From Bordetella sp. LUAb4 (GTDB lineage Bacteria; Pseudomonadota; Gammaproteobacteria; Burkholderiales; Burkholderiaceae_B), in contig NZ_JAHPZX010000004.1 in NCBI RefSeq assembly GCF_021325795.1, positions 186,001 through 250,000 of the forward strand: DNA of 64,000 nucleotides, read 5' to 3'. Positions 1 through 8,890 of the stretch are shown here, piece after piece. A program made the translations under genes and the position numbers. The notes beneath the pieces are model-generated. The model was not told the origin of the DNA and made no database searches. It saw only the letters and a program-made list of their open reading frames with translations. Position 1 is the stretch's first letter. Each line of letters opens with the position of its first letter.

Positions 1-915
1 GCGACCCTGCTCGCGTTGCTGCGCGATACGGACGTGCTGGTGGAGAACTACAAGGCCGGCACGCTGAAACGCTACGGCTTGGACTACGAAACCTTGAAGG
101 CTGTGCGGCCTGGCTTGATCTACGTGTCGATCACCGGCTATGGCCAGGATGGCCCCAAAGCCTCCCGGCCCGGCTACGACTACATCTTCCAGGGCATGGG
201 CGGGCTGATGGGCTACACGGGCCGCGCCGATGACGAACCCGGCGCCGGTCCGCTCCGCGCGGGCATGCCGGTGGTGGACATCGCTACGGGCATGTATGCC
301 ACGTCAGCGATCCTGGCGGCCTTGCTGCGCCGCGGGCGCACCGGCGCCGGCGGTCATCTGGACATCGCGCTGCTTGACGTCGCGGTAGCCATCAATGCGA
401 ACCAAGGTGCCAATTACCTGATTTCAGGGCAGAACCCGGGCCGCACCGGCAACGCCCATCCCAATCTTGCCCCGTACGAAGTGTTCCGCGCCAGCGATGG
501 GCATTTCATCCTGGCGGTCGGCAATGACGAGCAGTTCGTTCGCTTGTGCGCATTGTGCGGTCGTCCAGACCTTGCCACCGATGGCCGCTTTGCCAGCAAC
601 AAAGGCCGGGTGGAAAACCTGGCGGCCTTGCGTGCCATCCTGGCTGACATCCTGGTCCAGCGGGACCGCGCGCATTGGACGGCTCAACTGGAAGCCGCGG
701 GTATCGCCTGGGGGCCGGTCAATACGTTGGAAGAAGTCTTCGCCGATGAGCAGGTGCGTCATCGCGGGATGCTGCGCCACGCGGAGCACCCGCGCTTCGG
801 CGCCATTCCGCTGGTGCGCAATCCCATGCTTGCCGGTGAACCCGACAGCCCGCTGCGGCCGCCGCCGTTGATGGGCGAGCACACCGAAGCCGTACTGAGC
901 CGCCTGGCTGAATAA
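1..915 (+). CDS. CaiB/BaiF family (class III) CoA-transferase, 5' end missing
   Basis: The frame is open from base 1, so the true start lies upstream of the window; a TTG at 16 is not a convincing start. The 304 visible residues match the large and C-terminal parts of class III CoA-transferases, which move CoA between carboxylic acids through an acyl-enzyme on a conserved Asp. The VVDIATGMYA segment and the following DIALLD segment are typical, and the Asp coded at 376-378 sits where the family nucleophile is expected (alignment from memory). It heads a same-strand group with a Bug binding protein, an enoyl-CoA hydratase and a LysR regulator. That fits activation of an imported carboxylic acid to its CoA ester followed by hydration. 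Acid substrate and CoA donor cannot be told from sequence. Confidence 0.9.
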   Translation, partial: ATLLALLRDTDVLVENYKAGTLKRYGLDYETLKAVRPGLIYVSITGYGQDGPKASRPGYDYIFQGMGGLMGYTGRADDEPGAGPLRAGMPVVDIATGMYATSAILAALLRRGRTGAGGHLDIALLDVAVAINANQGANYLISGQNPGRTGNAHPNLAPYEVFRASDGHFILAVGNDEQFVRLCALCGRPDLATDGRFASNKGRVENLAALRAILADILVQRDRAHWTAQLEAAGIAWGPVNTLEEVFADEQVRHRGMLRHAEHPRFGAIPLVRNPMLAGEPDSPLRPPPLMGEHTEAVLSRLAE

Positions 916-963
916 GCTCAGCGGAGCGACGCGCCGTGAGTCAATGCGTTCCTCATCGAGGCA

Positions 964-995
964 CCCCTGTATCTGAGTACCCCTGTATCTGAGTA
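964..995. repeat. 16-bp tandem duplication in the leader of the Bug gene
   Basis: The unit cccctgtatctgagta occurs twice, perfectly and back to back (964-979 and 980-995), in the 121-bp gap between the CoA-transferase and the Bug gene. It lies about 40 bp upstream of the Bug start. It looks like a simple slippage duplication and could change leader spacing; no regulatory role is evident. Confidence 0.9.
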
Positions 996-1036
996 CCCTT
1001 CACGCATTATCCCTATAACAACATCCGGAGACATCC

Positions 1037-2026
1037 ATGTTCCCCACGCTGCACCGCGCCGCCGGCGCATTGACCCTTGCCTTGGGCGCCGTCGCGCTGG
1101 CCGCGCCTGCCACACCGGCCCTGGCTGCGTACCCCGACCACAGCCTGCAATTGATCGTTCCTTACGCGCCGGGCGGGACGACCGACCTCATGGCCCGTAT
1201 CGTCGCGCCCAAGCTCAGCGAGGTGCTGGGACAGACCGTGGTGGTGGTCAACAAACCCGGCGCGGGCGGCGCGCTGGGCAGCGCCTTCGCCGCGCGCGAA
1301 CCCGCCGACGGCTACACGCTGGTGATGGCCGTGGAAAGCTCGCACGCCGTCAATCCGGCGGTGCACGAGAAATCCAGCTATGACCCCGTGAAGGACTTCG
1401 CACCCATCAGCAATCTGGCCAATGTGCTGGGTGTGTTGGACGTGCGCGGCGATTCGAATATCAAGACCTTTCAGCAGTTGCTGGATGAACTCAAGGCCAA
1501 GCCTGGCCGCGATGCTTTCGGTTCTTCCGGCAGCGGCGGTTACAGCCACTTATTCGGCGAACTGTTCCTCAGCAGCACGGGGACCAAGATGCTGCACGTG
1601 CCTTACAAAGGCCTGGGCCCCGCGCTGGTGGACCTGATGGCGGGCCAGGTGCAAGTGGTGTTCGACAACTTGCCGTCGTCGGCGGGCTTCATTGCGTCGG
1701 GCAAGTTGCGGGCCCTGGCGGTGGCTTCGCCGCAACGGGTCAAGAGCCTGCCGGATGTGCCGACTTACGCGGAACTGGGCTATCCGCAGTTGAACACGCC
1801 CAGCTGGTTCGGCCTGGCCGCGCCCAAGGGCACGCCGGCGCCCATCCTGGACAAGCTGAACGCGGCCATCAAGCAGGTGCTGGCCGAACCCGCGGTGGTC
1901 GCCGCCATCGAGCAGCAGGGCGCCGTGCCGGACTACACCACGCGTGAACAGTTCGCCGCCGTGATCCAGCATTCCTACACGGTCTGGCAGAAGGTGGTCA
2001 ACGACATCGGCTTCCAGAAGCTATAA
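1037..2026 (+). CDS. Bug-family tripartite tricarboxylate transporter substrate-binding protein
   Basis: A 329-residue periplasmic binding protein of the Bug/TctC type (PF03401). The ATG follows a CGGAG site. Residues 1 to about 31 form a Sec signal ending in ALAA, after which the mature protein begins with the typical YPDHSLQLIVPYAPGGTTD. Further hallmarks are the VVVVNKPGAGG loop, FAPISNL, HVPYKGLGPA, and PDVPTYAELGYP near the C-terminus. Such proteins bind small carboxylates and normally hand them to TctA/TctB membrane proteins, which are absent here. Position between a CoA-transferase and an enoyl-CoA hydratase suggests it scavenges the acid those enzymes degrade. Confidence 0.95.
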   Translation: MFPTLHRAAGALTLALGAVALAAPATPALAAYPDHSLQLIVPYAPGGTTDLMARIVAPKLSEVLGQTVVVVNKPGAGGALGSAFAAREPADGYTLVMAVESSHAVNPAVHEKSSYDPVKDFAPISNLANVLGVLDVRGDSNIKTFQQLLDELKAKPGRDAFGSSGSGGYSHLFGELFLSSTGTKMLHVPYKGLGPALVDLMAGQVQVVFDNLPSSAGFIASGKLRALAVASPQRVKSLPDVPTYAELGYPQLNTPSWFGLAAPKGTPAPILDKLNAAIKQVLAEPAVVAAIEQQGAVPDYTTREQFAAVIQHSYTVWQKVVNDIGFQKL

Positions 2027-2042
2027 GGCCGGGTGCCTGGCC

Positions 2043-2081
2043 GTGGCTGTAAGGCTAGTTGCGTGGCGGTGGCTGTAAGGC
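2043..2081. repeat. 13-bp direct repeat between Bug and hydratase genes
   Basis: The string gtggctgtaaggc occurs at 2043-2055 and again at 2069-2081, within a partly repeated stretch after the Bug stop codon. No poly-T terminator is seen. Likely a small duplication without obvious function. Confidence 0.6.
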
Positions 2082-2164
2082 CAGGAGCCTGTCCGTGCGT
2101 TCAGGCGGAGCGACTCCCGGTGCCGGCAGGCGGATCAAGATTTTGAAGCAGGAGCAGGCAAACG

Positions 2165-2959
2165 ATGAATCAGAATGATTTTTCCCACCCCCACGCCGCC
2201 CTCGCCATGACGGCGCAGGGCGTGGCAACCGTGGAAATCCGTGACGCTGGCAAGCTGAACATCCTTAGCGCCCGCGTGGTGGAGGGGCTGATCGAGGCGC
2301 TCGATCACATCGCCAGCCGCGACGACGTTCGCGTCGTGGTGCTCAGGGCGCAGCAGGAGAAGGCTTTCGTGGCCGGCTCCGATATCAAGGAGATGGCGCA
2401 TTTCGATCAAGCCGGCGCCATCGGCTACATCGATCGCCTGCGCCAGCTGTGCGATGGCGTGCGCCTGTTGTCCATGCCGGTCATTGCCCGCATTCCGGGC
2501 TGGTGCCTGGGCGGCGGCATGGAGCTGGCGCTGGCCTGCGATCTGCGTATCGCATCCGACCAGGCCCATATGGGCATGCCGGAGGTGAAGGTGGGTGTGC
2601 CTTCCATCATCCATGCGGCCATGCTGCCACGCCTGATAGGCAAGGCACGCGCCAACTGGATGCTGTTGACCGGCGAAGTGGTGGATGCGCGCGAGGCCCA
2701 GTCCTGGGGTTTGCTCGATCGCGTGGTTGCGCCCGAGGCGCTGGATGCGGAAGTGGACCGGATTGCGGGTATGCTGGCCGGATTGGGCCCGCGCGTGCTG
2801 GCCCAGCAGAAGCGCTTGTTGCGCGAATGGGAAGACGAGCCGCTGGAAGTCTCCATCCGTCATGGCGTGCTGGAGTTCGGCACGGCATTCGGCACCGGGG
2901 AGCCGGGCCGCTACATGCAGGCCTTCCTGGAGGAAAAAGCGCGCGCGAAAGGTAGCTGA
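2165..2959 (+). CDS. Enoyl-CoA hydratase/isomerase family protein
   Basis: A 264-residue crotonase-fold enzyme preceded by GCAGGAGCA. The oxyanion-hole segment KAFVAGSDIKEM and the CLGGGMELALACDLRIAS motif are clear. In MGMPEVKVGVPS the Glu of PEVKVG sits where crotonase family members carry a catalytic acid. These enzymes add water across, or isomerise, a 2-enoyl-CoA in the cytoplasm. The gene is followed after 3 bp by a LysR regulator and preceded by a Bug and a CoA-transferase gene, so it probably acts on the CoA ester made by that transferase. Substrate chain and exact reaction (hydratase, isomerase or hydrolase) cannot be decided. Confidence 0.92.
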   Translation: MNQNDFSHPHAALAMTAQGVATVEIRDAGKLNILSARVVEGLIEALDHIASRDDVRVVVLRAQQEKAFVAGSDIKEMAHFDQAGAIGYIDRLRQLCDGVRLLSMPVIARIPGWCLGGGMELALACDLRIASDQAHMGMPEVKVGVPSIIHAAMLPRLIGKARANWMLLTGEVVDAREAQSWGLLDRVVAPEALDAEVDRIAGMLAGLGPRVLAQQKRLLREWEDEPLEVSIRHGVLEFGTAFGTGEPGRYMQAFLEEKARAKGS

Positions 2960-2962
2960 TCC

Positions 2963-3913
2963 ATGTCCTATGAATTGAAGGACCTGCGCTTGTTCAAGGC
3001 CATCGTGCAGGCCGGCAATCTATCCGCGGGGGCGTCGGCCATGCACATGACGGCGCCGTCCGCCAGCTATCGGCTGAAGAATCTGGAGTACACCGCGGGC
3101 AGCCCACTGTTCGTGCGTTCGGCCAAGGGCATGGCGCTGACGCCGGCCGGCGCCGCCCTGGCGCGCCACGCCGACGTGCTGCTGGCCAATCTGCAGGCCA
3201 TGCAGGAAGAGGTCGGCGCCTACGCCCGCAATCTGAAAGGGCGGATACGTTTATTGGCCAACAGCAGTTCGCTCAACGGTTTCATCATTCCCAGCCTGGC
3301 CCGATTCCTGGCGGCCAATTCCCATATCGACGTCGATCTGCAGGAGGCCGACAGCGAGGCCATTGCCGGCGCCATCCGCCGCGGCGACGCGGATATCGGC
3401 ATATTCGCCGGGCGCGCCCAGGACGCTGAATTGCACTGCGAGCTGTACGCGATCGATCGCCTGATCTGCGCGGCGCCGCCCGATCATCCCCTGGCGGCGC
3501 GTGCCCGCATCGGATTCGCGGAGGCCTTGTCGCATGGTTTCGTCTGCATGGACCGGGCCAGCAGCAACTTTCATTTTCTGCGGACGCAGGCGGCCAAGGC
3601 GGGCAAGTCCCTGGATGTGCGCGTGCATGCGCATGACTTCGCGTCCGTGCTGTATCTGGTGCGGGCGGGTGTCGGGTTGGCCTTGGTGCCGACCAGCGTG
3701 GCCGAGCCGGACCTGCGCGCGGGCACGATGGTGGGCATCGCCTTGCTGGATGCCTGGGCTCTGCGCGACCTGCATCTGGTGACGCGCCAGGATGCGGCAA
3801 GCGCGGGCCTGGTGCGGCAATTCGCCGATGTGCTGTTGCACGACCCTCAGGTCACCGCAACGCGCAGCCGGGAACCCGGCGCGCCATGGATGGCCGCCGC
3901 CGAACGAGGTTAG
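2963..3913 (+). CDS. LysR-type transcriptional regulator
   Basis: A 316-residue LTTR. Residues 1-65 carry the winged helix-turn-helix (DLRLFKAIVQAGNLSAGASAMHMTAPSASYRLKNLE) and the rest is the two-lobed effector domain (FIIPSLARFLAANSHIDVDLQEADSEAIAGAIRRGDADIGIF). It starts 3 bp after the hydratase stop and so is almost certainly co-transcribed with it, unlike the usual divergent arrangement. It ends tail to tail with the MFS gene. It likely senses the acid, or its CoA ester, handled by the upstream genes, but no operator is evident. Confidence 0.93.
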   Translation: MSYELKDLRLFKAIVQAGNLSAGASAMHMTAPSASYRLKNLEYTAGSPLFVRSAKGMALTPAGAALARHADVLLANLQAMQEEVGAYARNLKGRIRLLANSSSLNGFIIPSLARFLAANSHIDVDLQEADSEAIAGAIRRGDADIGIFAGRAQDAELHCELYAIDRLICAAPPDHPLAARARIGFAEALSHGFVCMDRASSNFHFLRTQAAKAGKSLDVRVHAHDFASVLYLVRAGVGLALVPTSVAEPDLRAGTMVGIALLDAWALRDLHLVTRQDAASAGLVRQFADVLLHDPQVTATRSREPGAPWMAAAERG

Positions 3914-3937
3914 TGACAGGGGCCGGGCGGTTCGACG

Positions 3938-5170
3938 CTAGGCCGGCAGGCGAGGCCGCGGCCGCCGCCAGAACACCACGGTGCCCAGCTGCACCAGACC
4001 TGCCGTCACGCCGACCGTCGCGCCGATCTGCCATGCCAGGTCGTAGTTGTGCAGCAGGTCGTAGACATACCCGCCGCCCATCGCGCCCGTGAAGCTGCCC
4101 AACTGGTGGCTGCAGAACGCCACGCCGATCAACATGGCCTGCCAGCGCAGGCCGAAGGTCTCGGCGATCCATCCCGAAACCAGCGGTACGACGCCCAGCC
4201 ACAGGAAGCCCATGACGGCCGCGAAGATCAGGGTCGTCTCGGGCGTGGGCAAATTGTGGAAGTACCAGACCAGCGTCAGGGACCGAAGGATGTAGATAAG
4301 TCCCAGCAACGCCTGCTTGTTCCAATGGCCGCCGGCCCAGCCGAAGAACAGGCTGCCCAGGGCATTGAAGCCGCCGATCATGGCCAATGCCTTGGCGGAC
4401 AACATGGGATCCATGCCGCAAAGGTCGAGATACGTTGGCAGGTGGGTGGTCAGGAAAACCAGCTGCATGCCGCAGACGAAGTAGGCCAGGGCCATGATCA
4501 CGAATGGCCCGTTGCGCATGGCCATGCCCAGGACCTGCGACGCTGTCATTTCCACGCCGGTGGACGTGCGCGGCGCCGCGGGGCGCGGCAGGCGGTCGAC
4601 ACGGCCGGCGTACCAGGCCGCCGGCAGCATGATCAGGGCCAAGGCGATGAATGACACCGCGCCCAAGCGCCAATGCCAGTGCTGCATGATCACCTGGCCC
4701 AAGGGCGCGGCTATCATCGCACCGAGCGAGCCGGCGGACGACACCAGTCCCAGCACCAGGCTGCGCTGCGCCACCGACACGGGGCGTACCGAGACGGCCA
4801 TCGCCATGCTGCTGCCGGTGGCGGCCAGGGCCGCGCCGATGCACACGCCGGCGCCCACGATCACCATGGGCAAGCCATGCGCGCAAGTCAGCAGCACCAG
4901 ACCCAGCAGGAACAGGAACGCGCCGCTCATCAACAGCGGCCGGAAGCCAACCCGCGGCACCATGGCGCCCGCGATGGGTTGCAGGATGCCCCAGGCCAGG
5001 TTCTGCACGGAGATGGCAATGGTGAAGTCGCTGACGGAGATGCCCAGGTCGCGCGTCAGTGGCGGTACGAATATTCCCAGACTCTGACGCATGCCCATCG
5101 AAAGGCTCAGCATGACCGCCGCCCCCAACAGTATCGGAAGGGCGGGACGCAAGGCGGCAAGTTGCTGCAT
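3938..5170 (-). CDS. Major facilitator superfamily transporter
   Basis: A hydrophobic protein of 410 residues if started at MQQLAALRPALPILL. An upstream in-frame start at 5212 adds 14 non-hydrophobic residues and looks less likely. About twelve membrane helices can be read, with MRQSLGIFVPPLTRDLGISVSDF in the first loop, a pattern common in MFS members annotated as oxalate/formate or monocarboxylate carriers. It lies downstream of, and in the same direction as, the IclR gene, but a 193-bp AT-rich gap (5171-5363) suggests its own promoter. It may be the carrier for the substrate of the neighbouring dehydrogenases. Confidence 0.92.
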   Translation of the reverse strand: MQQLAALRPALPILLGAAVMLSLSMGMRQSLGIFVPPLTRDLGISVSDFTIAISVQNLAWGILQPIAGAMVPRVGFRPLLMSGAFLFLLGLVLLTCAHGLPMVIVGAGVCIGAALAATGSSMAMAVSVRPVSVAQRSLVLGLVSSAGSLGAMIAAPLGQVIMQHWHWRLGAVSFIALALIMLPAAWYAGRVDRLPRPAAPRTSTGVEMTASQVLGMAMRNGPFVIMALAYFVCGMQLVFLTTHLPTYLDLCGMDPMLSAKALAMIGGFNALGSLFFGWAGGHWNKQALLGLIYILRSLTLVWYFHNLPTPETTLIFAAVMGFLWLGVVPLVSGWIAETFGLRWQAMLIGVAFCSHQLGSFTGAMGGGYVYDLLHNYDLAWQIGATVGVTAGLVQLGTVVFWRRPRPRLPA

Positions 5171-5363
5171 GTCGGTAGGCCGTGGGGGGACGGCTGGCAG
5201 AAGATGACCCACCGCGTCTGCGTCAGGCCATCTGGGATGATTGTCTCGGACTTACCGCGTGTCCTAAATATTGGATATGCGGTATATAAATTTTGAAATC
5301 ACTATACAGGTTATAAGCGCGATAGTCTCGTAACAATTATGTTGCATCGCGCCAAAGGCTCCT
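5171..5363 (-). promoter_or_regulatory. AT-rich intergenic region, probable promoter of the MFS gene
   Basis: This 193-bp gap between the IclR stop and the MFS start is markedly AT-rich around 5262-5345. It contains TATATAAATT-like strings that could give a leftward -10 element. No clear operator palindrome was found. The call rests on composition and gene layout only. Confidence 0.4.
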
Positions 5364-6074
5364 TCAGCCGGGCCAGCGCCCGCCCAGCGCCTGGGTAGCC
5401 TGCGCCGCGCTTTCCTGCAGCAGCTTGGACATCTTCTTGATTGCGGCTGGCGTGTAGCGTTCCTTCGGGCCCGACAGGGAGATCACCCCGCGGATCTCGT
5501 CGTCCGGGCCGAACACCGGACTGGCAACCGCCGCACAGCTGGGATCACGTTCGCCCATGGACGTCATCAGCAGCCCGGCCTTCGCCACGCTTTCGCCATG
5601 CACGAAGTAAGCCGTGAGCAGCTTGCCCGCCGCACCTTTGTTCAGGGGCAGCAGGTCACCCGCGCGGATCCGATCCAAGGTCGAATGATGGGAGTCGACC
5701 CGCAACAGGCAGATGCGAGATTGCGGGTCGTGGTAAGCATGAAAGGACGCGCTTTCGGTGCCGTGGTCCACCAGCCCCTGCAACAGGGGCTGCATGATTT
5801 CGGCCAGGCGGTAAGTGGCCTCGTAGGCGCGTCCCAGGTTGTGGGCATACAGTCCCAAGGCATAACGGCCGTCCGCGCGGCGTACCACCAGATTGCCTTT
5901 CTCCAGCGAGGAGATCAGCCGCAGCAAGGTACTTTTGTAGAACCCGGTCGCGCGGGACAGGTCCGCGAGACTGATGGGGTCGGTGCGCTGGGCAATGGCG
6001 TCGACGATGGACAAAGCACGCTCAACGGCGGCGACGCCGTCGGTGGTGTCCTGGGGGGCGGCGGTACGGCTCAT
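5364..6074 (-). CDS. IclR-family transcriptional regulator
   Basis: A 236-residue protein. The N-terminal winged helix (VAAVERALSIVDAIAQRTDPISLADLSRATGFYKSTLLRLISSLEKGNLVVR, about residues 13-65) is followed by the IclR effector domain (RADGRYALGLYAHNLGRAYE to the C-terminus, including VASPVFGPDDEIRGVISLSGP). It sits 24 bp downstream of the dehydrogenase gene and is probably the last gene of the leftward unit starting at the aldehyde dehydrogenase. The perfect palindrome at 8891-8909, in the divergent promoter of that unit, is the obvious candidate operator. That link is inference. Confidence 0.94.
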   Translation of the reverse strand: MSRTAAPQDTTDGVAAVERALSIVDAIAQRTDPISLADLSRATGFYKSTLLRLISSLEKGNLVVRRADGRYALGLYAHNLGRAYEATYRLAEIMQPLLQGLVDHGTESASFHAYHDPQSRICLLRVDSHHSTLDRIRAGDLLPLNKGAAGKLLTAYFVHGESVAKAGLLMTSMGERDPSCAAVASPVFGPDDEIRGVISLSGPKERYTPAAIKKMSKLLQESAAQATQALGGRWPG

Positions 6075-6098
6075 GAGACGGAATGGGGATGATGGGGG

Positions 6099-7025
6099 CT
6101 AGTGGCCCGAGGCGGTGTCGGTGGCGGCGCCGCCGTCCTCGTCATCGATCACTCGGCTGATGACGGGCCAGTACCGGTCGCCCAGGCCGCGCGCAAGAGC
6201 CGCCTCGAACCATTGGTCCACGTTGCGGGCCCCGTGCGCCGGGATGCCGGTCTGTTCGGCCAGCCGCAACGCATAGTTGAGGTCCTTGCGTGCATAGCTG
6301 ACCGGGAACGCTTTCTCGGGAAATTCACCCGGCAGAATAGCCTTTAAGCCATGGTTGCGCAACGCGAAGCTGTCGGCCGAACCCAGCGTGAAGGTTTCCA
6401 TGATGACCTTGGGATCGACGCCGGAACGGCGGGCGATGCCGCGTGCCTCGGCAATCGCCGTGACGGTCTCGAACAGCACCATGTTGTTGAGGATCTTGAC
6501 GACCTGGCCGCTGCCGACACCGCCGCACAGCGTGATTTCATTGGCGAAGGTGGCGATCAGCGGCCGCACGCGTTCGAAGACGTCCGGCTCGGCACCGACC
6601 ATCACTGACAGGGTGCCGGCTTCGGCGGCCGCGCGCGTGCGCGCCACGGGGGCATCGATGAAGGTGACCTGCTGCTCGGCGAACTCGGCCGACAGTTTGC
6701 GCGTGGTGTCCACCGGCGAGGTGCTGGTATCGACGATGATCTGGCCGGGGCGGCAGGCCGCCAACAGCCCCCCTTGACCGTCCTGGCCACGCACCAGCTT
6801 TTCGACGATCTCGCCGGAGGGCAGCGAGAGGAAGATGATGTCGCATTCACGGGCCAGCGTGACAACGTCGCCGGCCTGCACGCCATGCGCCGCCAGACGG
6901 GCCAGCGGCTCGGGGTTCATGTCGCAGCCCAGCACGGGCAAGCCGCATTTTTGCGCCAGGTTGCGGCAGATGGGCTCGCCCATCACGCCCAGACCGATGA
7001 AGCCGACGCGGGTGAAACGACTCAT
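6099..7025 (-). CDS. NAD(P)-dependent oxidoreductase, 3-hydroxyisobutyrate dehydrogenase family
   Basis: A 308-residue enzyme started at MSRFTRVGFIGLGVMGEPIC. That ATG is preceded by CTGGAG; a longer in-frame start at 7091 would add an unlikely Arg-rich leader. The Rossmann motif GFIGLGVMG, the substrate-binding DAPVARTRAAAEAGTLSVMVGA segment and the catalytic-Lys region GGVGSGQVVKILNNM mark the beta-hydroxyacid dehydrogenase family, which oxidises or reduces C3-C4 hydroxyacids and semialdehydes. It follows the aldehyde dehydrogenase gene across a 237-bp gap containing an 11-bp tandem repeat and precedes the IclR gene. A hydroxyacid-semialdehyde-acid route is plausible. Confidence 0.93.
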   Translation of the reverse strand: MSRFTRVGFIGLGVMGEPICRNLAQKCGLPVLGCDMNPEPLARLAAHGVQAGDVVTLARECDIIFLSLPSGEIVEKLVRGQDGQGGLLAACRPGQIIVDTSTSPVDTTRKLSAEFAEQQVTFIDAPVARTRAAAEAGTLSVMVGAEPDVFERVRPLIATFANEITLCGGVGSGQVVKILNNMVLFETVTAIAEARGIARRSGVDPKVIMETFTLGSADSFALRNHGLKAILPGEFPEKAFPVSYARKDLNYALRLAEQTGIPAHGARNVDQWFEAALARGLGDRYWPVISRVIDDEDGGAATDTASGH

Positions 7026-7150
7026 GTTTGTATCTCCAGTATTCAAGTATTGAGAAGCAGGGCCGCGCGCCCTGGCGCTTCGGCATCCCATTTCCTGGTT
7101 TGGCGCCGCGCGCCAGAGGCGGCGACAGATTTCGTGTGAGACAGGGGCGT

Positions 7151-7228
7151 CCGGGGCAAGTCCGGAAGAAACCCGGAAAAAGCCCGGGAAAAAATCCGGC
7201 GAAAGTCCGGCGAAAGTCCGGCGGAAGT
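7151..7228. repeat. Seven-copy 11-bp tandem repeat between two dehydrogenase genes
   Basis: Seven head-to-tail units follow the pattern CCGG(N)AA(A/G)(A/G)(T/C). They start at 7151, 7162, 7173, 7184 (12 bp), 7196, 7207 and 7218. The copies at 7196 and 7207 are identical (ccggcgaaagt) and the outer ones diverge. The array lies in the gap between the aldehyde dehydrogenase stop (7263) and the hydroxyacid dehydrogenase start (7025), so it would be transcribed if the two genes form one operon. The short diverged unit and lack of spacers exclude a CRISPR array. Confidence 0.85.
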
Positions 7229-7262
7229 CCGCGCCGGTTCACTCGGCGTTCCCCCTCATGTC

Positions 7263-8714
7263 CTACATGGCGAAATAAATACCCTTCGACTGCTGGTACA
7301 AGCGCAGGCCGCTGGCGCCTTTCTCGCGCCCGATGCCGCTTTGCTTGAAGCCGCCGAAGGGGGTCGATATCGACAGCTGCTTGTAGGTGTTGATCCATAC
7401 GCTGCCCGCTTCCAGCTGGCGCGCCACCCGCCACGCGCGGCGGTAGTCCGCTGTCCAGATGCCCGAAGCCAGGCCGTAGACGCTGTCATTGGCCTGCGCG
7501 ATCAGGTCATCCTCGTCGTCGAAGGGCAGGGCGCACAGCACGGGTCCGAAGATTTCTTCGCGCACGACGTGGGCGTCGGCTTTCAGGCCGCCTATCACCG
7601 TGGGCAGATAGAACGCGCCTTGCGCCAGATGATCTTCATCGGGCCGCCCGCCGCCAGTGAGGATTTCGCCGCCGTCTTTCAAGGCGCTGGCCACCATCGA
7701 TTCGATCTTGTCGCGATGAGCGAATGAAGCGATGGGCCCCATGCCTGCGCCTTGCGCATCGGGTTGATCCACGCGGATGGCACGCGTTCGCGCCAGCAAC
7801 TTTTCCAGGAAGGCCTGCTGCACCGAACGCTGCACATACAAGCGCGAGCCGGCCACGCAGGATTGGCCGCTGCCTTCGAAGATGCCGCCGATGACGCCCT
7901 CGACGGCCGCGTCCAGATCGGCATCGGCACAGACGATGTGCGGCGACTTGCCGCCCAACTCCAGCGCCACCGGCATCAGCTTGTCCGCCGCGACCCGCGC
8001 GATGGCGCGCCCACTGGCGGTGCCGCCTGTGAAGGACACCATGCGCACGCCGGGATGTTCGACCAGCAGTTTGCCGGCGCCACTGCCCAGGCCGGTGACC
8101 ACATTCAGGATGCCCGGCGGGATGCCGGCTTCCAGCGCGATGCGGCCCAGTTCCAGCGCCGGCGACGAAGTCACTTCGGATGGCTTCAGGATGACCGCAT
8201 TGCCGGCAGCCAGGGCCGGCGCCACTTTCTGCGCCTCCATGGTCAAGGGCGAATTCCAGGGCGTGATCGCCACGATGACGCCATACGGTTCGTACTGCGT
8301 CATCGAAAGATAGTTGCCGCGTGGCGGCGTGACCTCGGCCGTGATGGTTTCGCAGACGCCCGCATAGTAGCGGAAGGTAGCGGCGGCGCTGTTCACCTGC
8401 GCTTTGCATTCGCTCCAGACCTTGCCGTTCTCGATCATCTGCAGACGCGCCAGCACTTGCGCATTGGCATCGATGCCGTCGGCCATGCGGCGCAGCAAAG
8501 CGGCCCGTTGATGCGGCAGCATGTCGCGCCAGGCCTTCTGGCGCACCGCGCGCCAGGCGCTGTCGACGGCGGCATTGACCTGGTCCGCATCGGCCGCGCC
8601 GATCTCGAAATTGGTCGCGCCGTTGGCGGGGTTGACCGAGGCGAAGGTCTGCGCGGCGGGCGTCCAGCGCCCGTCGATCAGCAGGGACTTCGGTTGGGAG
8701 GATGTCTGGGACAT
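7263..8714 (-). CDS. NAD(P)-dependent aldehyde dehydrogenase
   Basis: A 483-residue ALDH from ATG 8714 (MSQTSSQPKSLLIDGRW), which has GGAAGAG about 6 bp upstream; a TTG five codons earlier is less likely. The full catalytic set is visible: PWNSP, cofactor loop FTGGTASG, general-base Glu at about residue 252 in LELGGKSP, nucleophile Cys at about 286 in GQSCVAGSR, and EEIFGPV. It oxidises an aldehyde to a carboxylic acid in the cytoplasm. It is the first gene of the leftward unit (ALDH, hydroxyacid dehydrogenase, IclR) and is divergent from a Bug gene, with a 19-bp palindrome in the shared promoter. Its overall pattern resembles betaine/semialdehyde-type ALDHs; the substrate is unknown. Confidence 0.96.
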   Translation of the reverse strand: MSQTSSQPKSLLIDGRWTPAAQTFASVNPANGATNFEIGAADADQVNAAVDSAWRAVRQKAWRDMLPHQRAALLRRMADGIDANAQVLARLQMIENGKVWSECKAQVNSAAATFRYYAGVCETITAEVTPPRGNYLSMTQYEPYGVIVAITPWNSPLTMEAQKVAPALAAGNAVILKPSEVTSSPALELGRIALEAGIPPGILNVVTGLGSGAGKLLVEHPGVRMVSFTGGTASGRAIARVAADKLMPVALELGGKSPHIVCADADLDAAVEGVIGGIFEGSGQSCVAGSRLYVQRSVQQAFLEKLLARTRAIRVDQPDAQGAGMGPIASFAHRDKIESMVASALKDGGEILTGGGRPDEDHLAQGAFYLPTVIGGLKADAHVVREEIFGPVLCALPFDDEDDLIAQANDSVYGLASGIWTADYRRAWRVARQLEAGSVWINTYKQLSISTPFGGFKQSGIGREKGASGLRLYQQSKGIYFAM

Positions 8715-8890
8715 GCGGGTCTCTTCCAATGGGTGGATGTTCTGTATCGCGTGGCTTCATGCGGGTTTGCGGCGGGGCCGGCGGCCTCGCGCAGACGTAC
8801 CCGGAATGCTGTTTGGGATGCGGCAAGGGAAAACCCTGGACAAGCACAAACGACGCGACAAATCTAAAAAAAGCTATAAAATAGAATACA

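Noticed and set aside
5171-5363. Riboswitch upstream of the MFS gene
   Set aside because: The AT-rich stretch has no stable conserved-looking stem set and no terminator or sequestered ribosome site; promoter DNA explains it.
7151-7228. CRISPR array
   Set aside because: Units are 11 bp, adjacent, diverged and without spacers; no cas genes are present.
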